Assembly: GCA_031269645.1 (NCBI GenBank) | Contig: JAISYW010000059.1 | Span: forward strand, 1-6,510 | Source of the DNA: Holosporaceae bacterium | Lineage (GTDB): Bacteria; Pseudomonadota; Alphaproteobacteria; UBA3830 | Direction of reading: 5' to 3' | Length of the DNA stretch: 6,510 nt | Shown here: piece by piece, positions 1 through 5,278 of the stretch | Numbering within the stretch: position 1 is the stretch's first letter | How the letters are laid out: each line of letters begins with the position of its first letter | Notes under the pieces: generated by a model | What the model was told of the DNA's origin: nothing | What the model saw: the letters and a program-made list of their open reading frames with translations, nothing else | The model's database searches: none | Position numbers and translations under genes: made by a program

Positions 1-880
1 TATGCTTTTTATCTTCTTCTAATTCAATAATCATTGGTATTTTATTGTCGATTAATCGATCTTTGGCGGGCTCTATTTTTACATTTGAAAAAATTTGCGT
101 ATTTTTGAGATTTTCAGCAGTCGCTTCAAGATCCTCGATATCAAAAAAATCGCCCTCGTTCCAGACGATTCTATTTTTTATAAATTCTGTGCTTATGTCC
201 GGAAACGCTCTTATTTCCGTTTCAGAAAAACAAACTTTTTTCCCCGGATCAATGGATAAGTTAAGAATTGCGCTGTGCGCTTTGTAATCTATGCATACTC
301 TTTTTTCGGTCACAGAGGGCTCGAAGAAGCCATCTCTCCGCAAATCCTTAACGGCTATGTCTACAAGCGCCTTTATTTCGGCGATCGATGCCTTAAACAT
401 GCGAAGTTTTGCTTGCATTATGGAGTTATATTTTCTATTAAACTCATCGTCTTGGTTTAAATATTTTATATTTAATTTTAGGTTGAATATTCGTCCTAAA
501 TTTATATACATTTTAACGCGAATGTTTTTGGAATTCTCAACTTGGATTTTATAGCTAGTTTTCGCCCCATAAAAACCTAAGATATGCGCTTTTTTATTGA
601 TAGTTGTAATATCATTTTTTATCCTATTATTTAGCGCTTTCATGTTACTTACGGTTTTATCTTGCTGCGTGAACGTACGTAACTGGCTGATTTCTGCAGA
701 CATTTCAGATTCGAAAATCATATCGGTTAACGCCACAAACACGCCTTTTTTTTCTTCCAAAAACATATCGACTTTATAATAAAAATCATGAAGATCGACG
801 TCTTCTTCCAAAGAAAAAAGCCTTGGCGTTAAATAAAGAGCAAATAACAAAAATATACATTTTGTAGTTTTTAACACCAT
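1..880 (-). CDS. tamA: TamA-like Omp85 family outer-membrane assembly protein, N-terminal part (runs off left edge)
   Basis: The minus strand is open from an ATG at 880 to the window's left edge, giving the first 293 residues. Residues 1-23 form a signal peptide (hydrophobic CIFLLFALYL core, cleavage probably after LFS), so the protein is exported. Three POTRA-like repeats follow: about 35-125 (with GFYGAK, 102-107), 130-212 (RRDGFFEPSV, 181-190, then a DPG turn) and 215-290 (WNEGDFFD followed by LKNTQIFSNVKIE). The GYFDxxVT, PGxxxxF and xGxFxxVxV pattern and the three-POTRA order match TamA, the outer-membrane subunit of the translocation and assembly module, better than five-POTRA BamA. The C-terminal beta-barrel lies outside the window. 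The start codon sits inside the last codons of tgt (10-base overlap), implying translational coupling. A TamB partner is not visible. Another Omp85 paralogue is possible. Confidence 0.82.
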   Translation of the reverse strand, partial: MVLKTTKCIFLLFALYLTPRLFSLEEDVDLHDFYYKVDMFLEEKKGVFVALTDMIFESEMSAEISQLRTFTQQDKTVSNMKALNNRIKNDITTINKKAHILGFYGAKTSYKIQVENSKNIRVKMYINLGRIFNLKLNIKYLNQDDEFNRKYNSIMQAKLRMFKASIAEIKALVDIAVKDLRRDGFFEPSVTEKRVCIDYKAHSAILNLSIDPGKKVCFSETEIRAFPDISTEFIKNRIVWNEGDFFDIEDLEATAENLKNTQIFSNVKIEPAKDRLIDNKIPMIIELEEDKKH

Positions 881-2043
881 TTTTCACTTATCGTTTTTAG
901 GTTGTTTTGCGTAATTCCAGAACGAATTTCTTCCATAAGCGCATTCATAAATTTGATGTTATGAATTGTTATAGCTTGCAATGCCAACAACTCATTAGCT
1001 TTTAATAAATAATGCAAATAAGCTCTCGAAAAAGATCTGCAAGTCAAACAATTACAATCTAATTCGATTGGAGAGTCGTCGTTTTTATACGTTGATTTCT
1101 TTAAATTTATATGTTCTCTAGACGAACCGTCGCGATATTGCGATTTCACCAAAGCTCCTCCGTGTCTTGCGATTCTCGTGGGATGAACGCAATCGAAAGT
1201 ATCTATACCTAACGCAACTCCTTTAAAAATATCGACAATTCCACCTATCCCGAGTAAATGAATCGGTCTAGATATATTAAGTCCATTCATAGCCATCTCA
1301 ATAACTTCATACATTTGCTCTTTGGTAGCTCCCAAAGTACCGCCGATCGCTGAAGCAAAAAATGGATTATCGCTAACAAATTCTGCGCTTCGTTTTCGCA
1401 AATCTGCATATATACCTCCCTGCACAATTCCATATAAAGCTTGAGAATAATCGTTAAATTGTTCAAATGCATCTAAAGATCTTTTTTCCCAACGATGAGA
1501 TCTTTCCATGGATTCTTCGGTGCGTTTTTTTTCGATTCGATAAGGGGTACACTCATCAAAAGAAACAATAAAATCAGCCCCAAGATCGCGTTGTATTTTT
1601 ATAGATTTTTCAGGAGTCAACAATTGCGTATTTCCATCCCAATATGATTTAAAAACTGCTCCTCGCTCGTCTACTTTTATCAATTTTGGAATTCCAGAAC
1701 GTTTTCCTTTAATTTCGTTCGCTACTGAGCCATATCCTAAGCTAAATATTTGGAAACCTCCGGAATCGGTAAACATCGGCTTGTCCCAACCCATAAACTT
1801 ATGTAAACCGCCAAGCATTTTTATATGCTCTGCTCCAGGATATGAGAATAAATGATAAGTGTTCGATAAAATAATTTGAGTATTAACTTCTTTTAACTGT
1901 TGCGGCGTAACGGCTTTTACGCTCGCCTTAGTGCCGCAAAAAACAAATGCCGGCGTTCTAATTTCTCCACGAGAAGTTTTTAATATACCGCATCTCGCTC
2001 TATCTGCAACGGAAATGACGTCAAATCTAAAATTGCGGTACAT
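871..2043 (-). CDS. tgt: queuine/preQ1 tRNA-ribosyltransferase (tRNA-guanine transglycosylase)
   Basis: The enzyme swaps guanine 34 of GUN-anticodon tRNAs for a queuosine-type base. At 390 residues it is complete. Visible signatures are TDSGGFQIFSLG (92-103, with the base-binding and proton-acceptor Asp93), SFDECTPY (161-168), GIVQGG (205-210), the nucleophile Asp284 in FDCVHPTR, the tRNA-contact segment TRIAR (289-293), and a zinc site of Cys330, Cys332, Cys335 and His361. Compared with E. coli Tgt there is an insertion of about 16 residues after SLG (about 104-137). The pocket loop reads AIGGTLGA (232-239), where typical bacterial enzymes have GGLAVGE. Both features recall chlamydial Tgt. 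The gene overlaps yhhQ by 17 bases, and its start is supported by an AGGGA ribosome binding site. The family call is secure; preference for queuine over preQ1 is inference. Confidence 0.97.
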   Translation of the reverse strand: MYRNFRFDVISVADRARCGILKTSRGEIRTPAFVFCGTKASVKAVTPQQLKEVNTQIILSNTYHLFSYPGAEHIKMLGGLHKFMGWDKPMFTDSGGFQIFSLGYGSVANEIKGKRSGIPKLIKVDERGAVFKSYWDGNTQLLTPEKSIKIQRDLGADFIVSFDECTPYRIEKKRTEESMERSHRWEKRSLDAFEQFNDYSQALYGIVQGGIYADLRKRSAEFVSDNPFFASAIGGTLGATKEQMYEVIEMAMNGLNISRPIHLLGIGGIVDIFKGVALGIDTFDCVHPTRIARHGGALVKSQYRDGSSREHINLKKSTYKNDDSPIELDCNCLTCRSFSRAYLHYLLKANELLALQAITIHNIKFMNALMEEIRSGITQNNLKTISEKWC

Positions 2044-2746
2044 TCTGTTCCCTAGGAATAAACGCTCCTGCTAACTTTATTAAAGGAACGCATAGTGCAG
2101 CGACAATCAATCTAATGAGATATGTAGCTAAAATATAAGTCGCCCAGAGAGATTTCCAACCAATAGGACGATCAGCCAAAACAATCCAAGCTAAAACGGA
2201 AAAGACAAAATTATCTACGAAAGTTGCAATCATCATGGATAGCAAAGATCTACACGACAAAAATTTTGTTTTTGCTATTTTTTTTAGGAACGAAAATACA
2301 AATATATCAGTTAGTTGACTTATTATATAAGACACTAAACTAGAAATAAGTAAAACAGAACTTGGAGAAAATATACTCTCAAGTTCTCGATGTAAATTTA
2401 TACATTCATGAGACTCTATCGTCGGATGCCAAACAGCGATTTTCATAGCAATTACAAAAAACAAATATCCAATAAAACTGAGAAATACGCTCTCTTTTGC
2501 GACGTTGGCTCCATAATATTCCGTCAAAATGTTATCTATCGCAAAAATAGTGGAAAATGCCACCGTTCCTAAGGCGATTGGGTTTTCGATATACGTATAT
2601 TTTGCAAGTTTTAAAACTTGAATGTTGGATATTATTATAACAATCGCAGAGTATGCAAATAATCCGCTTTTTCCAAAGAATTTGAGCAGTGCTAGAATTG
2701 TTAGAAAACAAATAATTAGCGTAAAAAAACTAAATAATTCTGCCAT
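2027..2746 (-). CDS. yhhQ: queuosine precursor transporter, VUT family (YhhQ, COG1738)
   Basis: This is an integral inner-membrane protein of 239 residues, the usual family length. About six or seven hydrophobic segments are visible: 3-22, 27-47, 57-72, 86-106, 128-150, 166-190 and 199-228. Family hallmarks are IDNILTEYYGANVAKES (70-86; the D-x-L-x-E-x-YG-x-x-A pattern), SQLTDIFVFSFLKK (143-156; the Q-x-x-D-x-x-F-x-x-LK pattern) and VDNFVFSVLAW (177-187). YhhQ proteins import queuosine precursors such as preQ0, preQ1 or queuine. The gene directly precedes and overlaps tgt, whose product would use the imported base. The start lies four bases after the preceding gene's stop, with no clear Shine-Dalgarno sequence, so coupled translation is likely. 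The substrate cannot be read from sequence alone. Confidence 0.9.
   Translation of the reverse strand: MAELFSFFTLIICFLTILALLKFFGKSGLFAYSAIVIIISNIQVLKLAKYTYIENPIALGTVAFSTIFAIDNILTEYYGANVAKESVFLSFIGYLFFVIAMKIAVWHPTIESHECINLHRELESIFSPSSVLLISSLVSYIISQLTDIFVFSFLKKIAKTKFLSCRSLLSMMIATFVDNFVFSVLAWIVLADRPIGWKSLWATYILATYLIRLIVAALCVPLIKLAGAFIPREQNVPQF
2049..2053 (-). promoter_or_regulatory. ribosome binding site of tgt
   Basis: On the minus strand AGGGA lies five bases upstream of the ATG at 2043, inside the last codons of yhhQ. It is one of the few clear Shine-Dalgarno sequences in this minus-strand operon. It fixes the tgt start, which agrees with the length of the family's N-terminus. Confidence 0.6.
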
Positions 2747-2750
2747 GTTT

Positions 2751-3434
2751 TTATGTCATTTCATATTGCTCTTTTAATGGGCTGATTGTTTCGGAATCAG
2801 GTTCAGTTTTATCGGCTATTATCATGGCAACGTCCGATAACAACGGATAAAAATTTACCAGAATCTCATTATATCTATTTAAATTATAACTAACGCTGTA
2901 TGGCCAAAACTTAAATTTTTTGTTTATGCCTAGTATGTTTTTTATGCTAAAAGATGAGTTAACTATAAATGAAATAATTTCTTTTAGGGAAAACTTAACA
3001 TCTTTCGTTTCGGATTTATTTTTCAATAAATTCAAATTATTTTTATTAACAGATATTACTATCAATTTTCCATCATTTTTTAAAATACGCGATATTTCGC
3101 TTAGAAGATAAAGATTTTTTCCGGAAAACTCCATGTAGTGAATTATCATAACAACATCCCACATACATGGTCTAAGTGAAATTAGATGTTTGTCGACTTT
3201 TTCTGATGCAAATGGCTTAATTTCAGGCCAACGAACTAATTCATACGATTCCGGAACAGCGTAATATAACTCGTCCGCTTCCAGCAAATTTAAAAAATTT
3301 TCGCAAAAACCAATCGCCAATATTTTTTTATTAAATAACAGATCGCGCAATTTACAAGAAATTTCGGAGACAATTTTTAAATTCGCATTTGACTTATAAA
3401 AATTACTAATAATTTTGTTCCTTACTTCATTCAT
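2751..3434 (-). CDS. class I SAM-dependent methyltransferase-like protein, degenerate
   Basis: This is a 227-residue soluble protein with a Rossmann methyltransferase layout. KILAIGFCENFL (37-48) takes the place of motif I but lacks a canonical GxGxG. WDVVMIIHYMEFSG (92-105) matches the usual FDxVxxxHxLEH segment. LSEISRILKNDGKLIVISVN (111-130) matches the xREx-RVLxPGGxLxxVxPN segment. An invariant-looking RWP (68-70) and the overall order resemble a methyltransferase-domain protein that I recall as widespread in alphaproteobacteria, often near glyoxalase II genes; its substrate is unknown to me. It is the first gene of the minus-strand operon leading into yhhQ and tgt. Loss of motif I glycines may mean weakened cofactor binding, or simply divergence in an AT-rich genome. 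No function is assigned beyond the fold. Confidence 0.72.
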   Translation of the reverse strand: MNEVRNKIISNFYKSNANLKIVSEISCKLRDLLFNKKILAIGFCENFLNLLEADELYYAVPESYELVRWPEIKPFASEKVDKHLISLRPCMWDVVMIIHYMEFSGKNLYLLSEISRILKNDGKLIVISVNKNNLNLLKNKSETKDVKFSLKEIISFIVNSSFSIKNILGINKKFKFWPYSVSYNLNRYNEILVNFYPLLSDVAMIIADKTEPDSETISPLKEQYEMT

Positions 3435-3475
3435 GATTTATTTATATAATATTTTATGCGAAAATACATATCTCA

Positions 3476-3505
3476 TTGACGTTTCCATAATATTTTGGCA
3501 TTTTA
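3476..3505 (+). promoter_or_regulatory. possible promoter of ihfB-accD in the divergent intergenic region
   Basis: The 94 bases between the divergent starts (3435-3528) must serve both directions. On the plus strand TTGACG (3476-3481) is a good -35 element. It is followed after 18 bases by the weak -10 candidate ATTTTA (3500-3505). For the minus-strand operon several AT-rich -10-like hexamers exist (TATTAT complementary to 3446-3451, TATAAA complementary to 3441-3446), but I see no convincing -35. Base composition alone would generate such boxes, so support is modest. Confidence 0.3.
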
Positions 3506-3518
3506 AGCGTCGTTTTTT

Positions 3519-3525
3519 AGGGGAG
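3519..3525 (+). promoter_or_regulatory. ribosome binding site of ihfB
   Basis: AGGGGAG ends three bases before the ATG at 3529 and is the purine-rich peak of the whole intergenic region. It selects this ATG over an in-frame upstream ATG at 3415. That upstream start would add 38 residues with no resemblance to the IHF/HU family and would overlap the divergent gene's start. Confidence 0.7.
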
Positions 3526-3528
3526 ATT

Positions 3529-3837
3529 ATGACTAAATTAGACTTAATTACTAAAGTTTCCGCTATTTATCCATATATGAGCATTCACAATGTAGAGAAA
3601 ATTATTTCTATTATTCTTAATTCTATAGTTAACACTCTTAAAAATGGAGGACGTGTTGAATTACGAGGATTTGGAGTGTTTACTATCAGAGAAAGAGACA
3701 AAACTGAGGGAAGAAACCCAAGAACTGGTGAAAAGGTCGCCATAAACGCCAAGAAAGTTCCCTTTTTTAAGGCTGGGAAACAACTAAAAGATCTCATTAA
3801 TGGAAATATACCGTACGGAGAGAATAGTAAGTCATGA
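3529..3837 (+). CDS. ihfB: integration host factor subunit beta (IHF/HU family DNA-bending protein)
   Basis: The 102-residue product has the IHF/HU fold. It starts with MTKLDLITKV, has a helical dimerisation region to about residue 39, then ELRGFGVF (44-51), and the DNA-binding arm GRNPRTGE (61-68), whose Pro64 is the residue that intercalates into DNA in this family. It ends with the conserved VPFFKAGKQLKDLIN. The MTK start, ELRGFG and FFKAGK segments fit IhfB better than HU or IhfA. IhfB pairs with IhfA, absent here, to bend DNA in transcription, replication and recombination. The start is fixed by the strong AGGGGAG site and by family length. Its stop overlaps the accD start (ATGA), so the two are translated together. 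Confidence 0.93.
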   Translation: MTKLDLITKVSAIYPYMSIHNVEKIISIILNSIVNTLKNGGRVELRGFGVFTIRERDKTEGRNPRTGEKVAINAKKVPFFKAGKQLKDLINGNIPYGENSKS

Positions 3838-4685
3838 ATTGGCTCACAAATTTTGTTAGGCCAAAACTTCGCGCCTTAGTTGGAAGTAACGTTCCCGATA
3901 ATCTCTGGGAAAAATGCTCGAAATGCGAGCAAATGCTGTTTTATAAAGAACTGGCTTCTAATTTTCATGTTTGTTCTCATTGCGGCAACCATTTAAAATT
4001 CAGCGTAAAGAATAGGATTAATAACCTTTACGATAATGGCGAATTTACAAGGATAAAATATAGATCAAAATTAAAAGATCCTTTGAAATTCAAAGATAGT
4101 AAGAGGTACATAGATCGTTTGAAATTAGCCCGCGATTCTACGAATGAGGAAGACGCTGTAGTTGTTGGATATGGTCGTATTGGCGGACAAAAAACGGTCG
4201 CTGTATTTTTTGATTTTGATTTTATGGGCGGCTCTATGGGAAGTGCAGTAGGCGAAGGATTTATTGCTGGAGCTGAATTCGCGGTTTCAAAAGGATACTC
4301 GTTTCTAGTCGTTTCCTGTTCCGGTGGAGCTAGAATGCAGGAAGGAATCTTTTCGCTTATACAAATGCCAAGAACAGTAATTGCGGTTAATAAAATTAAA
4401 GAGGCCGAATTACCATATATCGTACTCTTAACAAATCCTACTACCGGCGGCGTGTCAGCATCGTTCGCAATGTTAGGAGATATTCATATAGCAGAGCCAG
4501 ATGCGATTATCGCATTTACGGGACCAAGAGTTATAGAGGCGACTATTCATGAAAAATTGCCACAAGGATTTCAAAAATCGGAATATTTATTGGACCATGG
4601 CATGGTCGATATGGTTGTACAACGAAAAGATTTAAAAGAAACTATCGCAAAAATTTTATCATTACTTACTCACAAAAAATATTGA
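3834..4685 (+). CDS. accD: acetyl-CoA carboxylase carboxyltransferase subunit beta
   Basis: AccD together with AccA transfers the carboxyl group from biotin to acetyl-CoA, making malonyl-CoA for fatty-acid synthesis. The 283-residue product is of full family length. It has the N-terminal zinc ribbon Cys28-x2-Cys31-x15-Cys47-x2-Cys50 and the crotonase-like core: FMGGSMGSAVGEG (130-142), the oxyanion and substrate loops SGGARMQEG (163-171) and TNPTTGGVSASFA (200-212), and GPRVIE (230-235). All expected motifs are present, so it should be active. It shares an ATGA overlap with ihfB. In many alphaproteobacteria trp genes lie between ihfB and accD and folC follows; here neither is present. AccA and the biotin subunits are outside the window. 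Confidence 0.97.
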   Translation: MNWLTNFVRPKLRALVGSNVPDNLWEKCSKCEQMLFYKELASNFHVCSHCGNHLKFSVKNRINNLYDNGEFTRIKYRSKLKDPLKFKDSKRYIDRLKLARDSTNEEDAVVVGYGRIGGQKTVAVFFDFDFMGGSMGSAVGEGFIAGAEFAVSKGYSFLVVSCSGGARMQEGIFSLIQMPRTVIAVNKIKEAELPYIVLLTNPTTGGVSASFAMLGDIHIAEPDAIIAFTGPRVIEATIHEKLPQGFQKSEYLLDHGMVDMVVQRKDLKETIAKILSLLTHKKY

Positions 4686-4730
4686 TATTTTAATTATTAA
4701 TACTTCTTCATTAATTTTTTCTAAAAAAAG

Positions 4731-4759
4731 TTGTCATAATGGTGGCATTTCCCTATATA
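4731..4759 (+). promoter_or_regulatory. sigma70-type promoter upstream of the small exported protein
   Basis: TTGTCA (4731-4736) and TATATA (4754-4759) are separated by exactly 17 bases, one mismatch per box from consensus. This is the best promoter-like pair in the window. A start of transcription near 4766 would give a leader of about 10-30 bases. It lies in the 91-base spacer after accD and indicates that the next gene is transcribed on its own. Confidence 0.55.
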
Positions 4760-4764
4760 TAAAC

Positions 4765-4770
4765 TATAAT
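4765..4770 (+). promoter_or_regulatory. second -10 hexamer (TATAAT) just before the start codon
   Basis: A perfect TATAAT ends six bases before the ATG at 4777. The best -35 partner is the poor GTGGCA (4742-4747), at 17 bases. If used, transcription would begin at or near 4777, giving a leaderless message for that ATG or a short leader for the ATGs at 4792 and 4795. Confidence 0.3.
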
Positions 4771-4776
4771 AACCAA

Positions 4777-5244
4777 ATGGAAATAAAAAATATGATGAAA
4801 AAGACCTTTTTAGCTTTACTAGTCCTCTTGAGCTCTTGCAAAAATTTAGTCGCCGCACCAATAATAGAGTTGTCCTGTAAGACTCTTAATCTTGACTCAA
4901 GCCGCACCATACCTTTAAAGGGTATCCCAAATACCCGGCAGATAGTTGGTCTCGAAACATATATAAAAAAGTGCGGAGCTTTTATGAGAGAACTTGAAGA
5001 AAACATGAGCTTTTTGCTGCTTTCATATGGAACGGGTTTTCCTCAATTGATCTGGAACGGAGATGAAACCTCCGACCAACGGGAATATCTAGTCGCACTC
5101 AAGTATTCAAATGGCGGTACAATAACTTTGCAAGTGAATCTTGTGACTGAAACAAATAAGCAGCTCCGACTAGATCGAGTAAAAGTAGATAGAAACGGCA
5201 TCAAAAAAGCCGTAACAAAGGAAATCTTTACCAAAAAGCCATAA
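4777..5244 (+). CDS. hypothetical small exported protein, possible lipoprotein
   Basis: I do not recognise this 155-residue protein. In-frame ATGs at 4777, 4792 and 4795 are all possible; the later two give a more typical signal peptide (MKKTFLALLVLL) and have a weak GGAAAT upstream. The signal region ends in LSSC (Cys21 from the first ATG), which fits a lipobox for signal peptidase II; cleavage after VAA (25-27) by signal peptidase I is the alternative. The mature part has two further cysteines (34 and 66) that could form a disulfide, a probable helix around 58-78, and a strand-rich C-terminal half (LIWNGDE, YLVALKYSNGGTITLQVNLV, LRLDRVKVDRNG). It has its own promoter elements and faces lpxK convergently. 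The C-terminal end lies in a degenerate repeat and may be frameshifted. It probably acts in the periplasm or at a membrane. Confidence 0.75.
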   Translation: MEIKNMMKKTFLALLVLLSSCKNLVAAPIIELSCKTLNLDSSRTIPLKGIPNTRQIVGLETYIKKCGAFMRELEENMSFLLLSYGTGFPQLIWNGDETSDQREYLVALKYSNGGTITLQVNLVTETNKQLRLDRVKVDRNGIKKAVTKEIFTKKP

Positions 5245-5274
5245 CAGAAGAAAAGCTTTACCCGCGCCATAACA
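5209..5274. repeat. degenerate tandem repeat of 28-30 bases at the gene's 3' end
   Basis: GCCGTAACA (5209-5217), GCCATAACA (5238-5246) and GCCATAACA (5266-5274) recur at spacings of 29 and 28 bases. The intervening AAATCTTTACC (5222-5232) and AAAGCTTTACC (5252-5262) also match each other, 30 bases apart. The repeat covers the last codons, the stop (TAA 5242-5244) and most of the 34-base spacer to the end of lpxK. Confidence 0.6.
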
Positions 5275-5278
5275 TTTG

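Noticed and set aside
45..779. Several plus-strand open frames of 60-87 codons
   Set aside because: They lie antisense to the POTRA-coding region, show no family features or ribosome binding sites, and the minus-strand frame is continuous and recognisable.
2747..2750. A preQ1 riboswitch controlling yhhQ
   Set aside because: Only four bases separate yhhQ from the preceding gene, leaving no room for an aptamer, and I found no aptamer-like pseudoknot in the 94-base region upstream of the operon.
3495..3500. TTGGCA as an alternative -35 for ihfB
   Set aside because: At the required 16-18 base spacing there is only the TAGGGG ribosome binding site region, with no -10 hexamer.
3415..3528. A 38-codon N-terminal extension of IhfB from the ATG at 3415
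   Set aside because: The extension has no similarity to the family, overlaps the start of the divergent gene and covers the promoter region; a strong ribosome binding site sits before 3529.
4690..4722. Possible terminator after accD (ATTAAT...ATTAAT then TTTTTT)
   Set aside because: The only pairing is a six-base all-AT stem, which cannot extend outward because the flanking bases mismatch; too weak to call in an AT-rich spacer.
4920..4936. Perfect 6-bp hairpin GGGTAT-CCCAA-ATACCC
   Set aside because: It lies within the coding sequence of the small exported protein, has no U-tract and no link to a gene end; it could be chance.
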